From Verticillium longisporum (taxonomy: Eukaryota > Ascomycota > Sordariomycetes > Glomerellales > Plectosphaerellaceae): a DNA stretch of 64,000 bases. Positions 1-12,240 of the stretch are shown here, one piece after another; within the stretch, counting starts at the first letter, position 1; every line of letters begins with the position of its first letter. A program made the position numbers and the translations under genes. The notes below the pieces were generated by a model. It worked only from the letters and a program-made list of their open reading frames with translations. It was not told where the DNA came from and did no database searches. The stretch lies in the NCBI GenBank assembly GCA_019188255.1, contig JAETXT010000008.1, forward strand, positions 930,001-994,000. Reading direction: 5' to 3'.

Positions 1-3000
1 GACAGCAGCCAAGACGACGTATGGTGCAATGTCGTGGAAACGTCGTCTAAAAATGACCTAAGAAATGAATCGTGGCCCCTCAATTGGCACGAAGCTTACC
101 TGGCTAAATGGGAAAGGCAAAGAGGACAAGTTGCACGTCACGGAGCAAGCTCAAGTCGCGATAACGATAAGCCTTGGCCACTGCCACTGCAAGGCTGAGA
201 TGGGAGACTCTGGTAATTGGTCACTTGTACCATTGCCGAGTCAGGGCACCACCAGTAAATCGGCTTTAGGTTGATCCGGTGCACCAGTTCATTCGTGTGC
301 CTTTGGTGGATGCATTGCACATCTCTAGCAGCACTGCAATCCGAACCGCTGTACACCGCAATACCAGGCAATACCACACACGATCCCTTGCCGTATTCCA
401 TGTTACTATGAAATCCCCTCACAGCTTTCCAGCATGAACAAACATCTCTCTACTCTACTGTGGAGCAGCGTTCAATTTTCAGTGTCGTTTTACGACTTCA
501 CCACACCACCTCGTTCCCACCATGTCCGTTCGTCCATCACATCTCACCCGTCTTCTCCTCTGGGCTTCCAGAACCGATGACCAAAGGAAATCTCCGAGTG
601 GTGCCCCTTGGGCACCAAACACCACCCTAACCGCCTTGTTTTGACAGCTGCTGACGCCAGCTTTGTCGAGCTGCCGTGTTCGGCCCACGCCCCATTAACC
701 CCCCCCTTCCTAGGCCATCACCTACCTCGAGCATCGATTCGATACTCGGCAAATGTGGGCCTGTCGCAGCCTCCTGTCGTCGATATTGCCCGTCATCTCC
801 CTGCTGCTCAGAGTCGTGGGAATACGGCCTCTGTATTAGCGACATTTGTCTCCAGCCATTCCCCTGTGCTGGAACCCACAGTGGGCGACGATGTCGGCGG
901 AGGCCCCGTAGTGGAACGGGCAGTTCTCCGTCTGCTCTTTCATGGTGCCGTTCCACGATGCAAACACGAAGGTGGACAGGTAATGCGAGGAGGACACTGA
1001 CAATAACGACAGCCAATGTTTGTGCATCGGGCATATCGGATCTTGTGTGGATCTTCTGGAAACTCTCGCTTGTTCTCTCGGCCGACCTACGGATTGTGAC
1101 GCCGCGCGCAAGCGAAGACGAAACAGCCGAATTGACAGTTGGCACTGCCGTGGAACACGTCCAGAAAACAGACAAGTCCTGGGCGCGCACCTCAGCTGCG
1201 GAATGCTGGTTTCCCACAGCCGGGGGCTTGGACACCTTCCTGACGTGAGGCTAGTTGTGTCTCATGCGACGATCATGTCTCGACCAAAAAAGTGACACAT
1301 CGCCTCCGCCCAAACGACCGAATCTTGAATACTCCTCTCGGCCGACTTGTCGGCTGTTCCTTCTCCGCAATCTCTGTTTGGTTATAGATCCTTTAGTCTC
1401 CGGCCAGTGATCCGCAACTCTTGGTAGTTCCAAATAAATTGCGGTGGTAAAGGCCGACATGGAGAAAGATTACTTTCGCAGGACCCTGCGACTAGGTCTG
1501 CTTGGGCAAACACGCCCGAGATGAGCAAGGGCACGGCATGAGATGATTGTACGGCAAGCCATTGATTGACAGGGTCCTGCGTTGGCCTCCAAACTCGACA
1601 TGCCTGCCGAGGCCGTCAGAGATGACGTGATGTGCTCGGAAATCTCCTAGCTTCGCTGCTTCAAAATCCGCCACCATACGAAACGAAGCTCTCGAAAAGG
1701 CAACGGTGTCTCTCCCTCTCATCGAACCAGCATGAAGCAAGGAACGCATCTCGCGCTAGGCTCTCATCGTCCGATAAATCGCGTGGCGTTCAGGTTGCCT
1801 ATTGTTCCTGAGACTTTTATTAGGGAAGATGGACGGACATCTTCGGAAGGCCTGCATCCCCTGGCACCCTGTGGCTTCTGGATTTGCTCAGGCATAGTGA
1901 CCATCGGCGCAGCCCCGCTGCTAAGCGACGTTGACTAGGGCCGATCATTCAGACTCTTCCTTCTCCAAGCCGGACCTGGGGAATTTGGGGGGACTTTTGA
2001 AGGGTGGATGGGGGTGGGCGAGGAGCACCAGGAGGAAAAGACTCTTTTGGAGGCATGATGCCCCTCTTTCCGTTGACCCCCCCTCCCCCGACAGCAAACG
2101 ACGACAGGCGCGCGACCAGCCGGACAAGCGGGCTGCCGGCTAGTGAGGACCCGGTTCATTCCCTGTTTCTAGTGCCTAGGCGGTCGCGGGGGGGCTTGTT
2201 AACGAGGCTTGGAGGCGCACATGTATGTAGATTGCCTTGGAGAAGGCCGCCGTCATGTCAACTGAACGGCAGCATACGGTCTGGCCAGTTCCACCGGTTG
2301 GAGCCGCGACCGGGGGCCAGGGGTGGCAGTGCAGCCTCGATGTCAGGTCCTGTCCGTCCCATCTCGGACATGCCATCCAACATGGCGCAAGCGGCAGGTG
2401 TGTTTTTTTCTGCCCGATATTCCCGTGTAGCAACTTGTCCTCACCGACCACACACAGCACACCTCCAGGGAAGAGGGGATGTCGAACGATGAACCTCACT
2501 ACCGTCCGAAAGAGCGTGGTGACGGAAGAAAATAGGGGGGGGGGTGGTGTGCGTGAAGCAACGCTAACCTTCGAGCCATCATAACCCCGGCGCAGAGCTG
2601 ACCACTCCGTCGTCGAGCTACGTTCTCTTGCCCTGGCTGGCGCCATCTTGTTGCATTTCCTGGGATTGGTACTTCTGTACCTCGTCTCCGATTGTTTCCT
2701 CCTCAAGGCAACATAGAACCAACTGTGTCGCGACGACAGAAGAAGCTTTGATCATCCGCCTCCTCGTGCTCGACCGAGGAAGCTTCTCCCTTTGTTCAGT
2801 CATCTCATCTGTCCATCCCGTCTTTTTTTTTCTCCCAAGCTCCTTTGTCCTGGGACCTCTTCTCTCGCCACATACATCATCTCGCTCCCCCTTGCCAACC
2901 GGGACGGACACCAAATTTCCAAAACTTGCAAATCACACACTCGTCGCCCCGCGCGTCGCATCGGACCCCCACGACCGACCTCGACAATATCGGCGACCAC

Positions 3001-3492
3001 GCACTGCGCACGCTCGTATTTCTCTATCTTTTTTCTGGGCGAACGCAACAGCTACGATTTCCTGTCCGTCAGGCCCAGTCGGTGGTGCACTGTCATTCAA
3101 CAGCTGCGAATGACTCGATTTGGTCCTCCTCCTGCAACCCACAGGTTCCCCAGAGATTTGGGCTCCGAGGTGCCACACCCCCAACCACTACTTCGGATCG
3201 TCGCGCCCAGCGAATGACTCGCCCATTTGCGTGTGCATCCTGGGCCCCAATGATCAAGCTCGACGTCGCAGCTCATCAATCGCTACCAACAACGGTCTTC
3301 ATTGAGGGAAAAGGAGGGGACGAGGGGGGGGAAGCCGTACCGTGTAACTCGCACCAGGCCAGGCCCTGTCGCCCAGCCTGAGGCGCTCGCTGCCCATCTC
3401 GCGTGCGCAATCCCACGGGGCCTTCAGTCACTACTACACTGCAGTCGCAAACCCTTTGATCGCGGCTGCCCTGGGGACAATGGGCTCCACGC
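1..3492. other. Gene-free region and probable long 5' leader
   Basis: I see no ORF here with recognisable domains or a convincing codon pattern. Open frames exist on both strands but are short, overlap each other and look like chance frames. From about 2,580 onward the plus strand is rich in C/T with short T runs, which fits a long 5' untranslated leader and promoter of the Zn2Cys6 regulator that starts at 3493. Several ATGs lie in that stretch and would be upstream ORFs if transcribed. Confidence 0.5.
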
Positions 3493-6184
3493 ATGTCTGC
3501 ATATGTGCCCGACATGGCGACGCCAGCGGCCAACCCCCCGCCCGACGTCAGCACGCCTGGTCTGGCTCCCCATGCCGCCGCCGTTGCGCCGATGGGGCTC
3601 TCGCCGAATAGCAGCGCCTACGATGCACAAGGGCTGCCCATGCACTCGCCGGTGCCACACTCGGCGGCCCATGCGACGGCCTCGACGCCGACATCAACGA
3701 ACCCTTCGGCCGCCCGCAGCGTCAAGCGACCGCGACCCGTCAAGTCGTGCACCGAGTGTCGCAAGCGCAAGCTCAAGTGCGATCGAAACCTGCCGTGCGC
3801 ACAATGCCAGAAATCGCATCGAAACTGCAGGTACTCTGCAGAACACGACTCGTCTGCCCTCTCCGACGCCTCCGACGCCGAGCCAAGCGACGCGCAACGG
3901 CCGGCGAAGCGCAACTGTGCTCCAGTGGGGGTCAAGGAAACAACGCCGGGAGCGCCAACCTGGGCCCTCCCTTTTCGTCAGCGCGCAACGGGGATATCAA
4001 TGGCGCGTCGCCTCTGCAGGAGCTGGCCTCTCGAGTCGATCGCCTGGAAAACCATGTGCTGATCAAGAGTCCCTCGGCCGCCGAGATGTCCCGCCTGCCG
4101 CTCTCGCCAGCAACGATACGAGGGCTGACCGTCAAGCAAGGAGCTCTCCAGACGCGGTTCTTCGGTCAGAGCAGTGTGCGCGTCCTCATGAACCTGGTAA
4201 GAGATCATACCATGCCGAACCTTGTCGCATGATCCACCGCTGGCCTGTTGGAATCGCACTGACCTTTGCCCACAGTTTGACGAGGCCAAGGAGTTCTTGG
4301 CCAACCACGCTGACTCGGCCGAGTTTCGCGATCTCATGTCGGCCCTGTCGCGACTGCACAAGCTGATCCTCGACTCGTACAAGGAGTCGCTCACGCCCAT
4401 GACGGTGTACGTCGAGTCGACGACGCCGGTGCGGGGTCGAATGCAACACGTCCTCCCCAAGCGCGAAGTCTGCGATAAGCTGCTCGGGTCGTACATACAC
4501 ACGACGGAGACGATCTACAGGATCATACACATGCCCACTTTCATGGCCCAGTACGAGATGTACTGGGACGGAAAACTGCAGGGCGACACATTTCTTCCCC
4601 AGCTTCTGGCCATCTGCGCCACGGGTTCGCGGTTCGAGGCCAAGTCAAAGGGCCTGCGCAAGAGCATTGGCACCGAGTTCGACGGCGTTCACATCCCGAC
4701 GGCCTGCGAGCTGGTCAAGTCCTGGCTCCACAGCTTAAAGGGCAAACAACTGATTGACTTTACGACGCTGCAGACGGAGATGCTGCTCCTGCAAGCCATG
4801 CGCATGACGGCGGCGAGGCCACAGGTCTTGTGGACGCAATTGGGCGCCATTCTCCGCATGGCCATGACGATGGGGATGCACCGAGATCCTTCCGAATTCG
4901 AACCCCAAATCCCCGTCTTTTCGGCCGAGATGCGGAGGAGAATGTGGTTCTCCATCCTTGAACTCGACCTGCACGTCTCACTCGTCTGCAGCCTGCCCTG
5001 CTCGATCCGGGAAGGCGACTTCACCTGCAAGCCGCCCAGCAACCTCGACGACAAGGAGCTCTTCCCCGAGATGGTCGAGCTGCCCCCGAGCCGACCGATC
5101 GACAATGGCACAGATAACCAGATTCAATGCTACGCGGCCATGACGGTCGGCATTCGTCTCAAGGTGGTGCACATGCTCAACCGCATTGACTCGATCCGCG
5201 ACTACAACGAGGTGCTCGAGCTCGGGGCCAAGCTCGAGCTGATCTCGGAGGACATTGGCTATCTCTTCCCGCGGAACAATTCGCTGAGCGACAGCGAGCA
5301 AAGCAAGATGTGGCGGTGCCGGGTCATTCTCGACATGCACATCCGACGGCCACTGCTGGCGCTGTACCGGCCCTTTGCGCTGGGCTCGGTGGATGCGCCG
5401 GCGCAGATTACGCGGGCCTACCTCACGTCGTCCATGGTGATCCTACAGTACCTCGACGAGCTCGACCCGATGCTGGCGCACTACCAGAGCGTCAGTGACA
5501 TGTACCACCTTGTGCTCAAGCGGGACATGCTGCAGGCGTCGCTGAGCCTGTGCTACTACATCCGTGCCGGCTTACAGTCGAACGCGGGCCCGTACAGCAA
5601 CCTCAAGCTGGCGGCGCTGTCGCCGGAGCCGTTTGACGACGCGCGGTCTTACCGGGCCGAGACGCCAGCGCTTTGGTCACCGGTGCGCCTCATCAAGACA
5701 GTCGACAAGTCGATGGACCTGCTGATGCGCAACGTCGGCGGCGGCGACGTCAAGGATATCGTCGCCCTGTCGGTCGTCCTCGCGTCGGTACAGACGACGG
5801 CACACGAGCAGAAGCTGCACGAGATCCGGCGCATGCTGACCGTCGTGCTCGAGACGTGCATGCGCGCCACCAACACAAACCCCGAGCTCGTCCATCCCCC
5901 GCTGCCACACCCTCCGCCGCCGCTGTCGATCAACAACAGCCACCCCTATCTGCAGGCCCAGGTGCCGGGCCAGCAGCCTCCACACTACATGCTGCACCCC
6001 AACGCGATGGCGGCGGCGCCGGTAAGTGGAAACCGGGGGTGGAAGCTCTGGCAGGGGTGGTACTGGGCTGATGATGACTGGACGGCAGACGCAGGATGAG
6101 GAGAGCATGATTTGGGACCTCGAGGGCCTCGACCCGAGCTGGGATCTGTACTGGGACCAGATCATGCCGCTGTGGTCGTCATGA
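3493..6184 (+). CDS. Zn2Cys6 fungal-specific transcription factor
   Basis: Nuclear DNA-binding regulator of unknown target. A zinc binuclear cluster is complete, with cysteines at residues 86, 89, 96, 102, 105 and 112 and a basic KRPRPVK segment just before it. A probable dimerising coil (LASRVDRLENHVL) follows, then a long middle-homology region typical of PF04082. The C-terminus is acidic and tryptophan-rich (MIWDLEGLDPSWDLYWDQI), plausibly an activation segment. Introns are 4197-4275 and 6022-6088, both with good splice sites, giving about 848 residues. The zinc cluster and the coil are in different frames. One extra base in the G run at 3927-3931 joins them smoothly. A 95-nt intron 3925-4019 with a weak GTGGGG donor is the alternative. 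Family is certain; the regulated pathway is not. Confidence 0.88.
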
Positions 6185-7300
6185 AGCGCCGTGGCTGTCG
6201 TCAATGCGGTCGTTTCCTCCGTTTCGTTTGATACGAATGTTGAGGCATTGTTTGTTGGAGATGGTCGGATTTCTTTTTTTTTCAAATGCACCATGGGATT
6301 GGTGCAGAATGAAGAGAGCCAGACAAAGGGACAGAAGGGGCGATTTTGCATGGCCGGATGATTGGCGCACAACATAGAAGAATCCAAACCAGCACACGCA
6401 GGATATTTTTGGGGGGTGGAGGCAGGCACGATACCAACTTCTTTTTTTTCTGATTTGATTCATGTTGACTTTTTTTCAACTTCTTTTTTGCTTCTATGTA
6501 AATGGACTTTTTGGGTGAGCAACAAGGCTCAACTTTTGTACATGTGACGCAGTCGTCCAAGGTACAAGATTCTCGGGGCAAAGGCGGAAGAGTCGGGCGA
6601 GCGATTGTTTTAGTTTAGGTGGCCACCAAAAGCCGATGATTCAGAATCCCGTTAGCCGTTAGGGTAGCAGCAAAAGAAGGAGCTACTCGGCTTGCAACAT
6701 CAGTATTCACCTTGGCTCCCTTCCTCAGTGTCAGGCACGTGTCGTTGAGATGACTGACCTTCACAGGGACCATGGTGGCAGGAAGGCGCACCCTACACCA
6801 AGGCAGGCTCCACGATATGGATTCCCCAAACGGCAAGTTCGCTGTAGACTGCGGGGAGGCAGGTGGGGGGAAATCTACCTCGGCAAGCCAGTTGATTGGC
6901 CCAGCGACCCCGGCTTGTGTGGGCTTCACCTGTCTGATGGAGAGCGCGAGCAGGTCGGACAGGTCGGACAATCGGGGTCAAGGGGGCGGCAGGGGCGAGG
7001 GAGTCGTGAGGGAGTCGCGAGGCGGTTGGGGCCTCGGCCCCCCGCATCATTCGAGTCGGGCCTGGCGTCCGGCGCCTGTGGAGAAAGGTCCGTCACGCTG
7101 GAGAACCTCATCCTGGCTTTGTAGGCCAACGGTTTATCAGTCGTCGTGTCGCTGTTCCAACTCGGCTTCCCCTTTGCCACTCACTTTGTCACCCGCCCTT
7201 TCTTACTTATCACGGACCTCATATACATCTCTACCCAATTCATTTGCCATATCCACGGCCATCTACACGATCACCTGTATCCTTCCAACAACCCGACAAG
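6185..7300. other. Intergenic: 3' end of regulator, promoter/leader of thiolase
   Basis: No supported gene. The first 400 bases are T-rich and suit a 3' untranslated region and terminator area. From about 7,130 the plus strand becomes C/T-rich up to the thiolase start and probably holds its promoter and leader. Open frames at 6,750-7,400 have no recognisable content. Confidence 0.5.
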
Positions 7301-8680
7301 ATGGCGCCCAAGCCCAAGGCTCCCAGCTACGTCCTCGGCGTTGGCATGACCAAGTTCATCAAGCCCCGTGGCAAGGTCGACTACACCGAACTCGGTTTTG
7401 AGGCTGGCGTCAAGGCCATGCTCGATGCCCAGATCAACTATGATGATGTCGAGCAGGGCGTGGCCTGCTACTGCTACGGCGACTCGACTTGCGGCCAGCG
7501 TGTCTTTTACCAGTTCGGCATGACCCAGATTCCCATCTACAATGTCAACAACAACTGCTCCACCGGCTCGACCGGCCTCGCCATGGCCCGCCAGTTTGTG
7601 AGCTCGGGCGCTGCCGACTGCGTCCTCGTCGTCGGCTTTGAGAAGATGATGCCCGGCAGCCTGCAGAGCTTCTTCAACGATCGTGAGAACCCCACCGGCA
7701 CGACCGTCAAGATGATGGCCGAGACGCGCGGCATCACCAAGGCCCCTGGCGCCGCGCAAATGTTCGGCAACGCCGGCCGCGAGTACATGGAGAAGCACGG
7801 CGCAGAGGCCCGAGACTTTGCCGAGATTGCCAGCCTCAACCACGAGCACTGGACCCGCAACCCGTTCTCGCAGTTCCAGGACGTCTACTCCCCCGTCCAG
7901 ATCCTCGCCGCTCCCATGATCCACGCGCCCCTGTCCAACCTCCAGTCCTGCCCGACCTCGGACGGCGCCGCCGCCGCCGTCGTCGTCTCGCAGGCCTTCC
8001 TCGACGCCCGCCCCCACCTCAAGAGCCAGGCCGTGCTCATCGCCGGCCAGTGCATGGCCACCGACGCCCCCTCGCTCTTCTCCCGCAGCGCCATCGACCT
8101 CATGGGCTTCGAGATGACCCAGCACGCCGTGCGCGTCGCCGCCGCCGAGGCCGGCATCGATGTCGCCCGCGACGTCCAGGTCGTCGAGCTGCACGACTGC
8201 TTCTCCGCCAACGAGCTCATCGTCCTCGACGCCCTCGGCCTCGCCAAGCCCGGCAAGGCCCACGAGCTTGTTCGCGCCGGCGATATTACGTATGGCGGCC
8301 GCTACGTCGTCAACCCCTCTGGTGGCCTCATCTCCAAGGGTCACCCCCTCGGCGCCACCGGCATCGCCCAGTGCGCCGAGCTCGTCTGGCACCTGCGCGG
8401 TTGGGCTAACAACCGCGCCGTCAAGGGCACGCGCGCCGCGCTGCAGCACAACCTCGGCCTCGGCGGTGCCGTTGTTGTTACCGTCTACAAGAGAGCCGAC
8501 GGTGCCGAGGCCCCCGTCGCCGACGACAAGGACGTCGGCAGGGCCAACGGCCTCGGCTACAACCCAGCCGTCGAGGCGAGGGGGTTCACCAAGGAGGAAG
8601 TCAAGAAGGTCAGGAGCAGGACGGCGAGCAGCGATTGGGCGCTGCAGGACACGCAGGCCAAGATTGAGGCGCGGTTCTGA
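7301..8680 (+). CDS. SCP-x-type thiolase (sterol carrier protein thiolase domain)
   Basis: Single-exon gene of 459 residues. It belongs to the thiolase superfamily, closest to the SCP-x / non-specific lipid-transfer thiolases that cleave 3-oxoacyl-CoA in peroxisomal beta-oxidation, and it opens with the family signature VLGVGMTKF. The nucleophile is probably Cys86 in NNNCSTGSTG. A second catalytic region carries HDCFSANE (His298, Cys300), and the C-terminal loop has SKGHPLGATG (His348). An in-frame ATG lies 57 bases upstream at 7244, but Met7301 sits right before the conserved start and has a good context (ACAAGATGG). There is no SCP2 lipid-binding domain attached. The C-terminus ARF is at best a poor type-1 peroxisomal signal, so location is uncertain. 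Reading frame is intact throughout. Confidence 0.9.
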   Translation: MAPKPKAPSYVLGVGMTKFIKPRGKVDYTELGFEAGVKAMLDAQINYDDVEQGVACYCYGDSTCGQRVFYQFGMTQIPIYNVNNNCSTGSTGLAMARQFVSSGAADCVLVVGFEKMMPGSLQSFFNDRENPTGTTVKMMAETRGITKAPGAAQMFGNAGREYMEKHGAEARDFAEIASLNHEHWTRNPFSQFQDVYSPVQILAAPMIHAPLSNLQSCPTSDGAAAAVVVSQAFLDARPHLKSQAVLIAGQCMATDAPSLFSRSAIDLMGFEMTQHAVRVAAAEAGIDVARDVQVVELHDCFSANELIVLDALGLAKPGKAHELVRAGDITYGGRYVVNPSGGLISKGHPLGATGIAQCAELVWHLRGWANNRAVKGTRAALQHNLGLGGAVVVTVYKRADGAEAPVADDKDVGRANGLGYNPAVEARGFTKEEVKKVRSRTASSDWALQDTQAKIEARF

Positions 8681-9118
8681 GTGTTGTTAAGCTGGATTTC
8701 AAGCATAGATTGCATGTAAAATTGTATACGAGCATAATGATTGGATTGGAAGATACGACGCTGCATGCGTTTTTGCGGATTCATCAACGTTTAGGTCCAT
8801 GCTCGATGGAACTCTCCAAAAAGTGAGCTGTGACAATCCCATCACCACGATCCAAGATTGGTCGGGACTCAAAATATAGAAAACTCTCTCTCCCTCCCAA
8901 CGTAGTCTCGTCATACGAAAAAACCAGCCCCGTGTGGCCCCGAATTGATGTCACGCACAGGGCGCGTCTCAAGAGCTTCGAGAAGGGGCTCGGAAGCATC
9001 CCCTCATCCGTCGATCATACCCGCCACCCCCCCAGCCGCTTTCCTCCACGGCCCCATCGGCAGCGCCGTCAAACATGTCGGCCAGAGAAAATCAATCTGG
9101 CAGCTTGCTTTTCTCGCG
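8681..9118. other. Intergenic
   Basis: 3' region of the thiolase followed by sequence with no recognisable gene. I see no repeat or RNA gene. Confidence 0.5.
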
Positions 9119-9285
9119 TCACTCGTACGTCGACGGCATGAAGAGGCTGGCGATGAAGGGTTCGCTAAGGTAGGGGCTGCGGCGAGGTGGTATCGATGAG
9201 CCTGTGAGCCTGTGAATTGGTCTTGGGCCGTTTTGGGCCGCTTGCGAGGAAAGAGATACTTGTTCGACGGCTCGCTGTTCGCCAT
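9119..9285 (-). CDS. Possible small protein of about 55 residues (tentative)
   Basis: A minus-strand frame starting at the ATG complementary to 9283-9285 encodes a compact basic peptide (MANSEPSNKYLFPRKRPK...) with good codon use. The downstream part makes better sense in the +1 frame (SEPFIASLFMPSTYE then TGA) if one base is missing near 9165-9175, the same defect seen in other genes of this window. I do not recognise the family. It could equally be chance coding. An ATG 66 bases upstream would extend it in frame. Low confidence; conservation in related genomes would decide it. Confidence 0.25.
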
Positions 9286-9819
9286 GATGGAGGGCTTTGT
9301 TTGGGTCTCTTCCTTCTTGGGTCGAAGCTCACGCACCCAAATCGATCCCATTCACTGAAGCAACGACCTCATGACTTCAACGTCCCCCCGACTGTCGCTG
9401 GCAGAAGTCGGGCTCCCAGTCCTGTTGTGCTCTGTGCCTTCCTGCCTGAAATCACATTCGCCTTCTTTCTAGGAAGGAACCTGACAGCACTGGTCGATAC
9501 AGGTGCCATGCAACGGATTGGAAAGCAGGCTCTTTCCATCCTAGACCTGAAGAGGTCCTTCCTTCACTACATCCTGAGCCTCTCCCACTTCTCCCCCGAA
9601 TAACTGTGCCCGCCGATGGCTGCTTCGTCTCTCCAAGAACAACAACAACGACACTATCAGTGCCTCTTTGATTTTGGGTTTGCATTCGATTTTCTCCACG
9701 GCATCGTTCCTCTCAATCGCATAGTGTCCCTCCTCTGGCATCCAGCCCGGTGCTATATTGCCAGGAGCATCACGGTACCACAACCTCCCCGTCATCCTCA
9801 CTTCCGAGAGCCAGGCATC
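9286..9819. other. Intergenic; leader of the seven-helix gene
   Basis: No supported gene. An in-frame ATG at 9616 would extend the next gene by 68 residues, but that stretch is not hydrophobic or conserved-looking, so it is treated as leader. Confidence 0.4.
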
Positions 9820-11159
9820 ATGACGAGCTTCATCTATGCCCGGCAATACGACGGGGAAATCTCAAATGACATTGTCTACAAGATAGTGCTGGCTACATCA
9901 ATATGCACTACGATCATCGCTCTTCTGTCCTTCGTCGTCAGAATCCTGTTGTCCAAACGTCGGGGTCACCGCATCCTCAACCTCAACTTTGCTTTGACTC
10001 TGCTCGCTTTGGTAAGAACACGACAAGAAGGGAACCATTCTATCAAGACGTTGTTTGACTGACTCGTGGCCAGATCATGGGGCTTATCGCTGTTGCTCTC
10101 TTCATTAGCTTCACTACCGCGTCGCATAATGAGTGGCTTCGCTACAACCTCGGCCAATTCTTCGCATCTATAGCGACAGGACTGTCTGTCGTTTCGATTG
10201 TCGGCGTCTTGTTCAGTCATTCACGAAACACAGAGTCCTCCTCGCGTGGCTTGCTGAGTCTGCTCCTCATCCTAGGTCTCAGTTACCTGATCATCTCGTT
10301 CTGGCCGCTACATTGCGGTCGGCTCTTGTCACCAGCAGCGACTTTCATAGCAAAGGCCTTTTCTTGGACTCATGGAGCGTTGTTGACGACAACATTCTTG
10401 CTCCTCCTCGTTGCTTCAGCTCTTGAAAAGCGCGGCCCCACAGCAAAGCAGGTTTCGACCAGGCATCGTGCTTTAGTTGCCATCTTGTACCTGATGTAAG
10501 TGCTTATCGACTGCCAAGACTGCCGCCTGGATTCGACTGACGAGAAGCAGTGCCATCATTCTCGTACTTTCGAATGCTTTCTATGTGGCACTTAACTCTG
10601 ACGTACTGTACGGAGATGGCGATAACGAGGGTACCTACACCGATTACGAGCATGTCTACGCCGATTACGATTATGCGTACGACGAACGCTTCCCAGGCGT
10701 TAATGCAAGCATCTCCGCCCTGTACGTGAGACTTGATTCTTGGCAGGTTACTCGACTGACTCTCTCGCCAGCATGATTTTCCTCGTTGCATTCCTCGCTG
10801 CCAATATCCAGGCCCAGGGTAGCCCAGCTAAGCCTGAAGAGACCGAAGCCAAAGAGAACCATGCTGCGCCAAATGACCAGGTTGACGGTCCAGCATCGTG
10901 TTCACCCAGCACCGAAGGCAATCTCCGTGACTCGATGTTCATCATCCAGGGGGCCAGGGTGCCTGGGTACCGAGAACCGACAGGACAGGACGTTCAACGC
11001 GCTCGTGATTTTCACAAGAGCCCTCCTCCCACCGGTATTCTCAGGACGATTAGCGTCGACGTCGTTGTGGAAGATCGGGAGGAGGACGAGTGGCATGATG
11101 CTGAGGGACAGCGTGGCACTCGGGGCTGGGAGGCCGCGCTGCGCCGTGGCCCGCAATGA
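9820..11159 (+). CDS. Orphan seven-helix membrane protein
   Basis: Four exons joined by introns 10012-10073, 10496-10550 and 10722-10771 give 390 residues. Seven hydrophobic segments can be seen: IVLATSICTTIIALLSFVV, the NFALTLLAL/IMGLIAVALF junction, FFASIATGLSVVSIVGVLF, LLSLLLILGLSYLIISF, the ALLTTTFLLLLVA region, the VAILYLIAIIILVLSNAF junction, and MIFLVAFLAAN. The loop before the last helix is acidic and tyrosine-rich (repeated DY/YAD pairs). The tail of about 115 residues is hydrophilic. The plan resembles a fungal receptor-like membrane protein, but the hallmark cysteine and tryptophan pattern of the fungal rhodopsin family seen at 47-48.6 kb is absent. I do not recognise the family and assign no function. 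Exon lengths sum to an exact open frame. The ATG at 9820 was chosen because it lies just ahead of the first helix. Confidence 0.75.
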
Positions 11160-11381
11160 CGGGCACAGCTCGGTCTCGAGGTAGTGAAGGAGATGTTCTC
11201 GCGAGGTCTGTTGCTGGAGTTGTTCGCCAGCTGATATCCTAACCGGAGAGCCTTGCCGCGGGGATGAACGCCCTACGAGAATAGTGCGTGCAACCAAACA
11301 GTAGCATTAGGTAGTATCGTTGATGAAAAGGATTCTACACAAGGCCCCTTCCTGCTCTACCGCCCGTCGAGCTGGAATGTG

Positions 11382-12240
11382 TTATTTGAGTCCTCCACTC
11401 AACAAGATGCTCTGGCCCGTCATGTAGCCTGTTCGGCACAGCATGGTGACGACATTGGCACACTCCTGAGGCGTGCCCAGGCGGCCGACGGGAATATTCT
11501 TGACATCGCCGGGGTGCCCTCGACCCTCTTCTCGTCGGGGATCATGCCCGTGTCGCCAATCATGGCGGGGGCGACGTCGTTGACGGTGATGCCGTCCTTG
11601 GCGTGCTTGGCGGCGAGGTTCTTCATGAGGCCCGTGAGGCCGGCCTTGCTGGCGGCGTAGTGGCAGCCGTTGATGCCGCCGCCAATGGCCGAGATGGACG
11701 AGACGTAGACGATGCGGCCCCAGCGGCGGGCCTTCATGTGCGGCACGGTGAGCTTGGCGAGGAGAAAGGCGGCCCGCAGGTTGATGGCGATGGTGTAGTC
11801 GAACTCGTCGAGCGAGATGGCCTCGAGGTGGGGGTTCGCGCGGTTGCCAAAGCCGGCGGTGCCGGCGTTGGAGACGAGTATGTCCGGCGCCGGGCGGCCG
11901 TGGTGCTCGGACAGGGCGGCGAAGAGGGCCTCAATGCTGGCTTGCGAGGCGAGGTCGAGGGCGTGCACGGAGATGTGGGACGCCGGCCGGTCGGGGGACG
12001 CGGCGCGCAGGGCTGCCACGAGGCTTGTCACGGAGGCGAGGTTTGTGGTGTAGGTCAGGGCGAGGTGGGCGCCCTGGGACCAGAGGTCTGTTGCGCAGGC
12101 TTTGCCGATGCTGGTGTGCTTTGTTAGCCTGAGGGAACGTGTGGGTGGGTGAAGGAGCAAGTGAGGTGTGAGCGGTACCCTCCTGAGGCGCCGGTGACGA
12201 GGGCGAGCTTGCCGTTGATCTCGTTGTCGACAGGCGGCAT
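11382..12240 (-). CDS. Short-chain dehydrogenase/reductase (SDR)
   Basis: NAD(P)-dependent oxidoreductase of the classical SDR fold, about 263 residues, which is a normal length. Exon 1 (12240-12179) encodes the cofactor-binding TGASGGIG at residues 16-23, and an intron spans 12178-12111. NAG at 103-105, Ser159 and Y172-x3-K176 (YAASK) complete the catalytic set. The closest general type is the FabG-like 3-oxoacyl reductase group; the substrate is unknown. The C-terminal part (NIPVGRLGTP, then GYMTGQSILLSGG) is conserved-looking but sits one frame away. One extra base in the G run at 11511-11514 restores it and moves the stop to 11382. Without it the protein ends early at 11420 in an unrelated tail. 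It is convergent with the seven-helix gene upstream. Confidence 0.88.

Noticed and set aside
627..1235. Minus-strand 202-codon open frame
   Set aside because: Composition is arbitrary, no domain is visible, and overlapping frames on the opposite strand are equally open; it looks like a chance frame in GC-rich DNA.
3925..4019. A 95-nt intron as explanation of the frame change in the Zn2Cys6 gene
   Set aside because: Donor GTGGGG is poor, no branch site is seen, and the skipped text reads like coding sequence; a missing base in the G run fits better, though the intron is not excluded.
7271..8449. 392-codon minus-strand frame
   Set aside because: Antisense shadow of the thiolase; composition is only A, G, V, D, E and L-rich mirror text.
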